Source: Ancylomarina sp048268005 | Lineage (GTDB): Bacteria; Bacteroidota; Bacteroidia; Bacteroidales; Marinifilaceae | Reading direction: 5' to 3' | Length of the DNA stretch: 64,000 bases | Assembly: GCA_048268005.1 (NCBI GenBank) | Contig: JBLWWJ010000002.1 | Span: forward strand, 682,001 to 746,000 | Part shown: one piece after another, positions 1 to 8,474 of the stretch | How positions within the stretch are numbered: position 1 is the first letter of the stretch | Layout of the letters: the number at the start of each line of letters is the position of its first letter | The notes under the pieces: generated by a model | Told to the model about the DNA's origin: nothing | What the model saw: the letters and a program-made list of their open reading frames with translations, nothing else | Database searches by the model: none | Made by a program: the position numbers and the translations under genes

Positions 1-473
1 AATATCATAACCTTCCTGAAAGAAACACACTTTCTTTTAGAGATGGATGGTTTCATAGCGGTGATTTTGGATACATGGATGAAGAAGGTTGTTTCTATTT
101 TAAAGGGAGACAAGATTTTCTCATCATAAAAGGTGGCGAAAATATTTATCCTGCCGAACTTGAGAATGTGCTGTTCAAACATCCTGCCATTGCAGAAGTC
201 GCCGTTATTGGAATTCCAGATAAATTATTGGGGCAGGACATCGCTGCATTTGTCAAATTAAATGATTCACATAAGACTGATGAAGATGCATTGAAAGAGT
301 TCTGCAAAGGAAAGATTGCAGCATTTAAATACCCAAAGGAGGTAATTATAATTGATCAACTTGATGATGTAAAAGAGATTCCAAAGGGACCAACTAAAAA
401 AGTTTTATATGGTAAACTATTGGAACTTTATTTAAATATAAAATCACTAAAAAAAGACGAATATGGAAGGTAA
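1..473 (+). CDS. AMP-dependent acyl ligase, C-terminal fragment (cut by window edge)
   Basis: The reading frame is open from base 3, so this is the last ~156 residues of a longer enzyme rather than a gene starting at the ATG at 75. The visible part holds the SGDFGYMD motif (ATP/ribose-binding Asp), then GRQDFLIIKGGENIYP, the hinge and C-terminal subdomain of the ANL superfamily (acyl-CoA synthetases and NRPS adenylation domains). Near the end, PKGPTKK carries the lysine expected for adenylate formation. The family activates a carboxylic acid as acyl-AMP and transfers it to a thiol. The next gene is an acyl carrier protein overlapping by 11 bases, so the acceptor is probably that carrier (inference). 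The substrate cannot be read because the N-terminal pocket is outside the window. Confidence 0.9.
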   Translation, partial: YHNLPERNTLSFRDGWFHSGDFGYMDEEGCFYFKGRQDFLIIKGGENIYPAELENVLFKHPAIAEVAVIGIPDKLLGQDIAAFVKLNDSHKTDEDALKEFCKGKIAAFKYPKEVIIIDQLDDVKEIPKGPTKKVLYGKLLELYLNIKSLKKDEYGR

Positions 474-717
474 AATTAAGCAGCTATTTGCACAGATATT
501 TGATTTCTCTACCGAAAATAATTGTACAGATATTTCTATGGAGAATGTTGATAAATGGGATTCATTAACTCACATGGAGTTAATTGTAAATATTGAAGAG
601 GCCTTCGATGTTAAGTTTGAACCAGAGGAAATGATAAAAATGGTTACTTATCAAGAAATTATCGGGCTTCTTAAAGAGAAAGGAGTATTATGGATATCAA
701 AGGAAAAAACATCTTAA
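463..717 (+). CDS. Acyl carrier protein
   Basis: An 84-residue protein of normal ACP length. The phosphopantetheine attachment site is the Ser in WDSLTHMEL (Ser34), followed by the acidic helix NIEEAFDVKFEPEE typical of the family. It starts inside the end of the AMP ligase gene (11-base overlap) and its end overlaps the next SDR gene by 28 bases, so the three are almost certainly translated together. It probably carries an acyl or amino-acyl group activated by the ligase for transfer to a sugar of the surface polysaccharide. The acyl group is unknown. A dedicated ACP in a glycan locus argues against a role in housekeeping fatty-acid synthesis. Confidence 0.9.
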   Translation: MEGKIKQLFAQIFDFSTENNCTDISMENVDKWDSLTHMELIVNIEEAFDVKFEPEEMIKMVTYQEIIGLLKEKGVLWISKEKTS

Positions 718-1436
718 TAACAGGTGGTGCAAATGGAATAGGTCAGTTTCTGACCGAGAAATTTGTGAAAAAAGGAGCTAATGTTGGTGTTATTGATATT
801 GATGAAACAGGACTATTTGATCTGAAGCAACGATATGACGGTCTATGGATTAAGACTTGTGATATCAGCAATCCTGTTGAGGTCGAAAAATCAGTCGATG
901 AATTTTTTAATAAATATGATCAAATCGATATTCTAATTAACAATGCAGCCTTTATTTATAATAGTCCATTAATTAATCTGTTTGGAGGCTTTAAAAAGCA
1001 CAGTATCGAAATGTGGAATAAAGTTATAGCCACAGATCTAAATGCAGTTTTTTATACTACGGTTAACGTGGTTGAAAAAATGTTGAAAAAAAGAACCAAG
1101 GGTTTGATTATCAATGTGAGTTCCGTTTGTGCCAATGGAAATTCAGGGCAAGGAGCATATTCTGCTGCTAAGGCAGGAGTTGAAGCGCTTACTGTTGCAT
1201 GGGCCAAAGAATTGGGTGCAATGGGAATACGCTGGGCGGCAATTGCACCGGGGTATGTTGAAACGGATACAACTATGAATTCATTGAGTGAAAGTAAGAT
1301 AAAGGAAATTAAAAATAAGACACCTTTACGACGATTTTCCAAACCTGAAGAAATTTTACAGGGTATCGAATTCATCATAAACAATGACTTTTTTAATGGT
1401 AAAACATTACAATTGGATGGAGGATTAATTATTTAA
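690..1436 (+). CDS. SDR-family oxidoreductase (FabG-like)
   Basis: A 248-residue classical short-chain dehydrogenase/reductase. The nucleotide-binding motif TGGANGIG lies at residues 11-18, the NNAA motif near residue 86, and the catalytic pair is in YSAAK (Tyr157, Lys161) with an upstream VSS serine. The length fits 3-oxoacyl-ACP reductases. It follows an ACP gene with a 28-base overlap, so it may reduce a keto group on an ACP-bound acyl chain; alternatively it acts on a nucleotide sugar. Aspartate in the GVIDID stretch after beta-2 suggests NAD(H) rather than NADP(H) preference, but this is only a rule of thumb. The cytoplasmic SDR assignment is secure; the substrate is not. Confidence 0.9.
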   Translation: MDIKGKNILITGGANGIGQFLTEKFVKKGANVGVIDIDETGLFDLKQRYDGLWIKTCDISNPVEVEKSVDEFFNKYDQIDILINNAAFIYNSPLINLFGGFKKHSIEMWNKVIATDLNAVFYTTVNVVEKMLKKRTKGLIINVSSVCANGNSGQGAYSAAKAGVEALTVAWAKELGAMGIRWAAIAPGYVETDTTMNSLSESKIKEIKNKTPLRRFSKPEEILQGIEFIINNDFFNGKTLQLDGGLII

Positions 1437-1451
1437 TTAAGCTTTTGTGTT

Positions 1452-2123
1452 ATGGAAAAAATTATTCTTTTTGGTGCAGGAAATGTTGCTGAAGTAGCAT
1501 ATCACTATTTGACAGAAGACAGTTCTTATGAGGTTGTTGCTTTTACAATAGACAAGGCGTATATAAAGGAGGATAAATTTATAGGTATACCCTTGGTCCC
1601 ATTTGAAGATATCGAAAAAAATTACCCTCCAAGTCTGTTTAAGATGATGGTTGTAATCGGATTTGATAATCTTAATAAAACAAGGGCTGAACGATACAAT
1701 CAGGCAAAAGAAAAGGGTTATGAGCTGGTATCTTATATTAGTTCAAAGGCTTATATTGCGAGTAATGTCAAGATTGGAGAAAATTGTTTTATTGCAGAGT
1801 TTAATTCAATTCAAGCTTGTAGTGAAATAGGAGATAATGTCGTTTTGATGTCTAGTAATGTTATCAATCATCATTGCAAAATAAAAGACCATAACTGGAT
1901 CTCTGCCGGTGTTATTATTGCCGGGTGTACAACAATCGAATCTTATTGCTTTATTGGTGTAAATGCTTCCATAGGAAATGGAATTTCTATTGGTCGGGAA
2001 ACGTACATTAGTGCAGGAGCCAATATAACCAAGAGTAGAGAGCAGGAAAGTGTTTTTATTGCTGCTAATACACCAAAATTTAAATTGACAAGCCCCATGT
2101 TTTTAAGGTTTACAAAAATGTAG
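1452..2123 (+). CDS. PglD/NeuD-type sugar O- or N-acyltransferase
   Basis: A 223-residue protein with the two-part layout of the PglD/NeuD family. The N-terminal Rossmann-like half begins IILFGAGNVAEVAYHYL. The C-terminal half is a left-handed beta-helix built from hexapeptide repeats (for example VKIGENCFIAEF, IGDNVVLMSSN, ISIGRETYISAG). Characterised relatives acetylate the amino group of UDP-4-amino-sugars using acetyl-CoA. The catalytic histidine is probably in the HHCKIKDH stretch. It sits 15 bases after the SDR gene. Together with the aminotransferase, dehydratase and phosphosugar transferase at 18.9-22.8 kb it would supply the acetylation step of a bacillosamine-type pathway. The neighbouring ligase and ACP raise the possibility of a non-acetyl donor (inference). 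Confidence 0.85.
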   Translation: MEKIILFGAGNVAEVAYHYLTEDSSYEVVAFTIDKAYIKEDKFIGIPLVPFEDIEKNYPPSLFKMMVVIGFDNLNKTRAERYNQAKEKGYELVSYISSKAYIASNVKIGENCFIAEFNSIQACSEIGDNVVLMSSNVINHHCKIKDHNWISAGVIIAGCTTIESYCFIGVNASIGNGISIGRETYISAGANITKSREQESVFIAANTPKFKLTSPMFLRFTKM

Positions 2124-2463
2124 ACTAAAAAAACATATAGACTTACTAGCCCCATTCCTAATTTCATATTGACATTAGGAACAATGAAAAAAGATGTCGA
2201 GCCCCGTTATAAATAGTTGGAGTTTAATCTATCTTAATAGGAATCATTATTTACTCCTACTTTGCTTTCTTATGAAAGTATATGATTCCGCAAGATTAAT
2301 TCACTAATCTTCATTTATACGACTCAGGGACTTTCTCCTTTCCTTCTCTTATGGAAACAGCGATTTGTTAAATTACAAATACTCTCTATTGCGCAACTAT
2401 TTTATAAATCAGTTGCTATAGGCTTGTATTATTCTGTTCACTTTACTTGTAAATTTTTTCTCT
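2124..2463. other. Intergenic 340 bp with one inverted repeat
   Basis: No gene seen. A perfect 8-bp inverted repeat (arms 2155-2162 and 2174-2181, 11-nt loop) lies 32 bases after the acyltransferase stop. It could be a transcript 3'-end structure but lacks a T-run on either strand. The rest is AT-rich, and the promoter of the following aminotransferase is presumably here. Confidence 0.4.
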
Positions 2464-3639
2464 ATGAAAATTTCTAAAATAAATCAATCATCTGCTCAGA
2501 ATTGCGAAAATCCGGCTATTAAGGAACTTAAGAAAAGGATGATTCATGTAACATCACCTGTTCTTCCTCCGCTAGATGAGTTTGTACCTATACTCGAGGA
2601 TATTTGGGAGAGTAAATGGCTCACTAATAATGGGAAATACCATCAGGAATTTGAAAAAGCTTTGGCTACATATTTGAATGTTCCTTACATTTCAATCTTT
2701 GCGAATGGAACATTGGCACTAATTACCGCATTGCAATGTTTTAAAATAACAGGAGAAGTCATTACAACTCCCTATAGCTTTGTAGCCTCATCACATGCTT
2801 TGCACTGGAATGGTATTGCGCCCGTATTTGCTGATATTAATCCTAATACATTGAACCTGGATCCGCAAAGAATTGAGGCTGCTATCACATCCAGAACTAC
2901 AGCAATTATGCCTGTTCATGTGTATGGAAATCCATGCGATGTTAAGGCGATTCAGGATATTGCTGATACCTATGGTTTAAAAGTCATATACGATGCAGCA
3001 CATGCTTTTAGTGTTGATATTAATGGGCATTCAGTCTTGAATTATGGAGATATTTCAATTTTAAGTTTTCATGCCACTAAAGTATTTAATACGATTGAAG
3101 GAGGAGCTATTGTATGTAGAGATGAAGCAACAAAAAAGCGAATTGATTATTTGAAAAATTTTGGATTTGCTGGTGAAACAAAAGTTATTGCTCCAGGTAT
3201 AAATGCAAAAATGAATGAATTGCAGGCAGCTTATGGTTTATTACAATTGAAACGAATAGATGAAGCAATTGAACGAAGAAAACACATCACTTACTTGTAT
3301 CGCGAATTATTGAAAGATATACAGGGAATAAGTTTTTTAAGTGATATGGAAGATGTAAAACACAATTATTCCTATTTTCCGATTTTTGTTGATGAAGACA
3401 AGTATGGGAAATCGCGAGATAATTTATACGAGGAGTTGAAATCACATAACATCTTCGGACGTCGATATTTTTACCCACTCATATCGCAATTTCCTACCTA
3501 TAGAGGTTTACCTTCAGCATCAGCAGATAATTTGCCAGTTGCAGAAGCAATAACTAAAAAGGTGATTTGCCTTCCTATTTATCCTGATATTGAGATTGAT
3601 ATTGTAAAATATATTGTGGGTGTAATTAAAGGGATATGA
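2464..3639 (+). CDS. DegT/DnrJ/EryC1/StrS-family sugar aminotransferase
   Basis: A 391-residue PLP-dependent enzyme. The cofactor pocket is visible as YDAAHAF (Asp that contacts the pyridine ring) and SFHATKVFNTIEGG, where Lys206 should form the internal aldimine. The start region WLTNNGKYHQEFE is typical of the family. The SFHATKVFN form of the lysine motif is common in transaminases acting on dTDP-4-keto- or 3-keto-6-deoxyhexoses (VioA/FdtB-like), so an amino-deoxy sugar nucleotide is the likely product; the exact position is not decidable here. The gene stands apart, with 340 bases upstream and 118 downstream. It differs clearly from the second aminotransferase at 19503, so the glycan probably contains two amino sugars. 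Confidence 0.88.
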   Translation: MKISKINQSSAQNCENPAIKELKKRMIHVTSPVLPPLDEFVPILEDIWESKWLTNNGKYHQEFEKALATYLNVPYISIFANGTLALITALQCFKITGEVITTPYSFVASSHALHWNGIAPVFADINPNTLNLDPQRIEAAITSRTTAIMPVHVYGNPCDVKAIQDIADTYGLKVIYDAAHAFSVDINGHSVLNYGDISILSFHATKVFNTIEGGAIVCRDEATKKRIDYLKNFGFAGETKVIAPGINAKMNELQAAYGLLQLKRIDEAIERRKHITYLYRELLKDIQGISFLSDMEDVKHNYSYFPIFVDEDKYGKSRDNLYEELKSHNIFGRRYFYPLISQFPTYRGLPSASADNLPVAEAITKKVICLPIYPDIEIDIVKYIVGVIKGI

Positions 3640-3757
3640 TGAAAATAGCAATAATGCATATCTACTTTTGCCTTATTAGGTACATATTTACTTGGTAAAT
3701 ATTGTAGATACTTTTGTAATAAAAGAGTGACGTTAATTTAGTAAAAATTATAGAGAT

Positions 3758-4447
3758 ATGAACAAAATTGAATCATTCGAACAGTTTTTAGCTACTAACA
3801 GTGCTCAGTTTTCAGCATGGAATTTTATGTTGAATCTTATGTTGACCGCTTTGCTGGCGTATTTATTAAGCCTTCTTTATAATAAGTATGCCAATTCCTT
3901 ATCCAATAGAAAAAACTTTAGTAGCAACTTTATGATGCTTGCTATAACAACGATGATAATTATTACAATCGTCAAATCTTCACTTGCATTATCGTTGGGA
4001 TTAGTTGGAGCATTGTCTATTGTCCGTTTTAGAGCGGCTATTAAAGAACCTGAAGAGTTAACTTATCTTTTTTTGAATATTGCAATTGGTTTAGGTTTTG
4101 GAGCAGATCAAAAATTGGCATCATTAATAGGTTTTGTTTTTGTAGCCTCTATTCTTATTGGTAAACATTTCTTTTTTAAAACCACATCTCAAGAGTACCA
4201 AAATCTTATTGTTACGTTAAGTACGCAAGCGCCAGTGAAGGATAAAATGAATAGTATTATAGAGATATTGAAAGAATATTGTGTGCGGGTAGACCTAAGA
4301 AGGTTTGATGAAAACGATTCAATGTTGGAGACTTCATTTGTTATCGAAATAGATGATTATAAGCAAATAAATAATGCTAAGAATAAACTGCAAGAAAAGT
4401 TCAGTAATATATCTATTAGTTTTATTGATAATAATTTAAGTATATAA
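3758..4447 (+). CDS. DUF4956 membrane protein
   Basis: A 229-residue protein with about four membrane segments in its first 140 residues (roughly 22-42, 58-77, 79-95 and 115-135), joined by the conserved stretch GLVGALSIVRFRAAIKEPEE characteristic of DUF4956. A soluble C-terminal domain of ~85 residues follows. The family has no proven reaction. It is repeatedly found beside CotH-like and VTC-domain proteins, as here: its stop overlaps the CotH start by one base. Two copies of TACTTTTG, which match the Bacteroidetes -7 box, occur upstream (3663-3670, 3709-3716), but neither has a convincing -33 box. A membrane partner for the two soluble-domain proteins is the natural inference. Confidence 0.85.
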   Translation: MNKIESFEQFLATNSAQFSAWNFMLNLMLTALLAYLLSLLYNKYANSLSNRKNFSSNFMMLAITTMIIITIVKSSLALSLGLVGALSIVRFRAAIKEPEELTYLFLNIAIGLGFGADQKLASLIGFVFVASILIGKHFFFKTTSQEYQNLIVTLSTQAPVKDKMNSIIEILKEYCVRVDLRRFDENDSMLETSFVIEIDDYKQINNAKNKLQEKFSNISISFIDNNLSI

Positions 4448-7017
4448 TGGAATTGCAAAATAAACAAAGACGATCTATAAGTAAGAGCTACTTTGGAAAG
4501 TTGCGTGTTTTGATATTCGCAGGAGTATTAGGTCTTGTATTTATTTTTGGTGTGTATTATTCCAATGGGATTAGATCTTCAGAATTTTATCAGGGAACTA
4601 AAAAAATTGTAAAAGCTTTAAGACATGGTAATAGTCAAGCTATTGTCGAATATATTAAAGGAGGTACATTTAAACAAGATGATTTTAAAATTGATATTAG
4701 TTTCAAAAATTTACTAAAGCTACGTTACAATAGAAAATTGGCAATACAACAAGGCTATTTATCAGAGAATTTACAGGAAGAAGTTGCTGCAAAGATAACA
4801 TTTGACAATGAGATTTACCGGGTCAAAATTTGTCTTACAGGCTACGAATTGGATCATTTTATCGATGAGGATAAGTTTTCTTTGATGATTAAAGTTAAGG
4901 ATGAGAAAACGATCAATGGGATGAAAAAATTTGCCTTGTTAATTCCTTCTTCAAGAGGGTATCTTACTGATTGGATTGCAACAAAGTTATTGTTATCCAG
5001 AAATGTGATTGGTTTGAGAACAGACTTTATTGATGCACAAATAAATGGTAAATCAATGGGGGTATATTATTTGGAAGAGCGTTATGACAAAAGATTAGTT
5101 GAAAATAATAGAAGGCCGGAGGGAATTATTTTTAAGATAAACAATTCAACTATAGATATCTATGGCGAAGACAGAATTAATCAATCCAAGGTGCAATTAG
5201 AACGACTGATTTTATTAAGACAATTGTGGTCTAAATTTATCTCTGGTCAAATGAAAGCTGAAGACTTGTTTGATGTTAAAAAATTTGCAAGTTTTTATGC
5301 TGTTTCTGATATAATGAATACGAAACATGCACTATTAAATACTAATGTTAGGTATTATTTTAATCCCATTACCTGTCATATTGAACCAATTTGTCGGGAA
5401 TGGCAAATCCTGACAGCATATGCTCCCAATGAGGTTGTATTATCAATTGAGCAACCATCTAATAATTCGTTTATTCCAACAAATTTTCATAAACGATTGT
5501 TTGCTGATGACGTATCAAACAAAATATTCAATACTCTTAATTTTAAAAAGCAATACATGAATGAATTGTCAGTATTGCTAGGTGAAAATTATATTGAGAA
5601 TGTACTGAGAAAAAACCAAAGTGATTTATCTAAGCTTACAAAAAAGATATATCGGTTTGACCCCAATTATAAATTTCCAAGAGAACTATTGCTACAAAAT
5701 AGATTCCTGATACAAACTAAGATGTTGTCAAAGCAATATACTTTAAGTGCTTCTGTTCTTGAGATTGATAAAAATGAGCTGAAAATATTAGTGAAAAATC
5801 ACATAAATTTACCGATTAAGATACGTAATCTCAGATATAATAAAAGAACCTTTCGTCCATTAATAAACAATATATGTAAGGCAGCATATAATAGCAAAGC
5901 TCGTTGTCAAGAAGTTAAGTTTGATATAACTGATTTGGATTTTAATGCTTTTTCTATTGATTCATTGATAATTGCATACAATGTTTTAGGTTTTGATAAA
6001 TCATATAATGAAAGTATTGTATATGCGGATACAAGTTATAAGAGTGATTTCGATAATTTGGTTCTGAGAAAAAAGAACATTGAGGATTTTAATTTTATTG
6101 AGGTACAAGATAATAAAAGAGAAATTTATTTTACCCACTCTAACTGTACAATTAATAAAGATCTTATCATTCCAAAAGGGTATACTGTATATATTGGTGA
6201 AGGTTGTCAGGTTGATCTAACTAATTCTGCTAAAATTATATCTTATTCACCTATTCATATTTTGGGGACTAATAGAGATAAGGTAACAGTTACATCTTCT
6301 GATTCAACAGGGCAAGGCATCGTGATATCCAATTGTGAGCGAACATCAAAATTAAATTATGTGATTTTTAGAGGGCTATCTAATATTTCAGATTCAGGAT
6401 GGCATCTTAGTGGCGCTATCACCTTTTATGAATCTCCTGTTTCTATAAATCATTGTCGTTTTGTAGGTAATATAAACGGTGATGATTATTTAAATATTGT
6501 TCGAACAGATTTTAGTATTGAAAATAGCACTTTTGAGAAAACTAATGCCGATGCTTTAGATGCTGATTTTTGTTCCGGGTCAGTAAAAAATGTGAAATTT
6601 ATTCAAGTTGGTAATGATGCAATTGATGTGTCAGGATCGAACATCAAATTGTCAGATATTTACATATTAAATCCTGAGGATAAAGGAATAAGCGGAGGGG
6701 AAGATTCACATTTAGTATGTAAAAATGTTACGATTAAGGGGGGTGAAATAGCGGTAGCTAGTAAAGATAATTCAAAAATTGAAATCAATAACCTAATAAT
6801 AGATTCAACACAATTGGGATATTGTGCTTTTCAAAAAAAAACGGAGTTCGGACCAGGAATAATAATTGTAAAGAATGCTAAAACGGACAAAGTTACTAAT
6901 AATCATCTTATTGAGACGGGTTCAGTTTTGTATGTCAATGGAGTGCAGGTGACAGAAAAAATGAATAAAGTTAAAGAATTGCTTTATGGTGTTACATATG
7001 GAAAGTCTTCAAAATAA
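4447..7017 (+). CDS. CotH-like protein fused to a right-handed beta-helix
   Basis: An 856-residue protein. An N-terminal membrane anchor (about residues 18-37) is followed by a CotH-type domain to ~residue 430. The hallmark GKSMGVYYLEER is at ~residues 200-212 and the YAVSDIMNTKHALLNTN stretch at ~280-297. From about residue 560 the sequence turns into short Asn/Asp-rich rungs (VDLTNSAKI, FVGNINGDDY, IDVSGSNIKL) typical of a parallel beta-helix. CotH proteins have an atypical kinase-like fold. Here the place where many homologues have a W-D-x-D metal-binding motif reads CREWQ, so activity is doubtful. The anchor suggests an extracytoplasmic location. It overlaps DUF4956 by one base and VTC by 32 bases. 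Possible role: modification or binding of the surface glycan (inference). Confidence 0.8.
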   Translation: MELQNKQRRSISKSYFGKLRVLIFAGVLGLVFIFGVYYSNGIRSSEFYQGTKKIVKALRHGNSQAIVEYIKGGTFKQDDFKIDISFKNLLKLRYNRKLAIQQGYLSENLQEEVAAKITFDNEIYRVKICLTGYELDHFIDEDKFSLMIKVKDEKTINGMKKFALLIPSSRGYLTDWIATKLLLSRNVIGLRTDFIDAQINGKSMGVYYLEERYDKRLVENNRRPEGIIFKINNSTIDIYGEDRINQSKVQLERLILLRQLWSKFISGQMKAEDLFDVKKFASFYAVSDIMNTKHALLNTNVRYYFNPITCHIEPICREWQILTAYAPNEVVLSIEQPSNNSFIPTNFHKRLFADDVSNKIFNTLNFKKQYMNELSVLLGENYIENVLRKNQSDLSKLTKKIYRFDPNYKFPRELLLQNRFLIQTKMLSKQYTLSASVLEIDKNELKILVKNHINLPIKIRNLRYNKRTFRPLINNICKAAYNSKARCQEVKFDITDLDFNAFSIDSLIIAYNVLGFDKSYNESIVYADTSYKSDFDNLVLRKKNIEDFNFIEVQDNKREIYFTHSNCTINKDLIIPKGYTVYIGEGCQVDLTNSAKIISYSPIHILGTNRDKVTVTSSDSTGQGIVISNCERTSKLNYVIFRGLSNISDSGWHLSGAITFYESPVSINHCRFVGNINGDDYLNIVRTDFSIENSTFEKTNADALDADFCSGSVKNVKFIQVGNDAIDVSGSNIKLSDIYILNPEDKGISGGEDSHLVCKNVTIKGGEIAVASKDNSKIEINNLIIDSTQLGYCAFQKKTEFGPGIIIVKNAKTDKVTNNHLIETGSVLYVNGVQVTEKMNKVKELLYGVTYGKSSK

Positions 7018-7687
7018 TTCTTATCGCTATGAGCGTAAGTTTTTAATTCCAAACATTGCCCGTATTAATGTTGAACAGCTAGTCTTGCAACATCCTGCTT
7101 TGTTTTCAGAAATATATCATGATAGGTACGTCAATAATATTTATTTTGATTTTATTGAATTGCAGAACTTTATGGATAATGTAATAGGAAATATGCACCG
7201 TATTAAACATAGGATTCGTTGGTATGGAGATTTATTGTCTATGATTGAGAAACCAATACTTGAGTCGAAGATTAAGGAAGGTACTGTAGGAACTAAAAGA
7301 TCGTTTAAACTTAATAAATTTCCATTAAGAAAAGGAATTTCAGCTGCTCAAATAAGATCCGTTATTCTTAATTCAGAGGTAGATGTCTCAACAAAATCAA
7401 TTATTCTTAATCAAATTCCAGTCTTATTGAATCGATACAAAAGAAAGTATTTTCAATCTGCAGATAAGAAGTTCCGAATTACCATAGATGATGAGATGAT
7501 GTTTGCAAAATTCAATACGTTTAATAATAATTTCATCGAAAGATATTCAGATTTAAATCATATTGTTATGGAGTTGAAATATGATAAAGAATACGAGTTG
7601 GATGCTGCAAGAATTATTAACCATTTCCCTTTTAGGTTGACAAAAAGCTCTAAGTATGCCAGAGGCATTCAACTATTTTATTGTTAG
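6986..7687 (+). CDS. VTC-domain protein (polyphosphate polymerase-like)
   Basis: A 233-residue protein with the VTC/CYTH-like tunnel fold signature: YRYERKF at the N-terminus, HRIKHRIRWYG, LESKIKEG, LLNRYKRKYF, RITIDDE and VMELKYDKEYE. These alternating basic and acidic residues line the tunnel in polyphosphate polymerases of the family. The gene begins within the CotH gene (32-base overlap, with a second possible ATG at 6998), so the two are coupled. Bacterial VTC-domain proteins next to CotH and DUF4956 are known by association only. Polyphosphate synthesis is the family-based expectation, not something shown by the sequence. Confidence 0.85.
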   Translation: MVLHMESLQNNSYRYERKFLIPNIARINVEQLVLQHPALFSEIYHDRYVNNIYFDFIELQNFMDNVIGNMHRIKHRIRWYGDLLSMIEKPILESKIKEGTVGTKRSFKLNKFPLRKGISAAQIRSVILNSEVDVSTKSIILNQIPVLLNRYKRKYFQSADKKFRITIDDEMMFAKFNTFNNNFIERYSDLNHIVMELKYDKEYELDAARIINHFPFRLTKSSKYARGIQLFYC

Positions 7688-7756
7688 TAATAAGTAATAG
7701 ATTTTAGTTTCTAGAATTCATTAGTTTAATTCTTAATATAAAGTCATTTATTGGTT

Positions 7757-8452
7757 ATGAAAATAGCGATAGTACAACCCTATTTTTTTCCTTACTTAGG
7801 ATATATTCAGTTGGTTAATTTGGTTGATAAATTTGTGTTTTATGATGATGTGAATTTTAAGAAACGTGGTTGGGTTGCCAGAAATAGAATTATCTCTAGA
7901 ACAAACCCTTATCAATATTTTGGTATACAACTTAACGGGGCTAGTCAGAATAAGCTTATTAATGAGATTACTATAGGTAATGATTCAATAAAAAAGCTTA
8001 AAACAATAAAACATATTTACTCCAAAGCTCCTTTTTATAATGATGTGTATCCTTTAATCGAGGAGTGTTTAAATAGTCCTGTTTCATCCATTGCTGAAAT
8101 GGCCGCAAAATCAGTTGTTTTAGTTTCAGATTATTTGGGTATTGAAACTGAATTTGAATTTGGATCGAAACGGCATGCTCGTTCAAAAACATTAGGAAAG
8201 GTCGAAAGGTTAATTTCTATATGTAAAAAAGAAAATGCCACCAGCTATTATAATCTTAGTGGAGGGGTGGGATTATATTCTCAGGAATTTTTTAAAGAAT
8301 TTGGTATAGATCTGAAATTTATTGAATCAAAAGAGGTCAGCTATAATCAGTTTGAGAAAGAATTTATAGATAACCTTTCAATCATTGATGTCTTGATGTT
8401 CAATTCTGTGAAAAATACAAGGAAGTTATTAGACTTTATCAAATTAAAATAG
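7757..8452 (+). CDS. WbqC-like family protein
   Basis: About 231 residues, starting MKIAIVQPYFFPYLGYIQL. The ATG at 7757 is preferred over an in-frame TTG six bases earlier because it places the conserved KIAIVQPYFFPY block at the very N-terminus, as is usual. The conserved FYDDVNFKKRGWVARNRI follows, and YNLSGGVGLY occurs further on. WbqC-like proteins occur in O-antigen and capsule loci and are proposed to act in amino-sugar or acyl-sugar formation, but no reaction is firmly established to my knowledge. It lies 69 bases after VTC and 22 bases before a glycosyltransferase. Confidence 0.85.
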   Translation: MKIAIVQPYFFPYLGYIQLVNLVDKFVFYDDVNFKKRGWVARNRIISRTNPYQYFGIQLNGASQNKLINEITIGNDSIKKLKTIKHIYSKAPFYNDVYPLIEECLNSPVSSIAEMAAKSVVLVSDYLGIETEFEFGSKRHARSKTLGKVERLISICKKENATSYYNLSGGVGLYSQEFFKEFGIDLKFIESKEVSYNQFEKEFIDNLSIIDVLMFNSVKNTRKLLDFIKLK

Positions 8453-8474
8453 ACAACTCAATAAATCTTTTATC

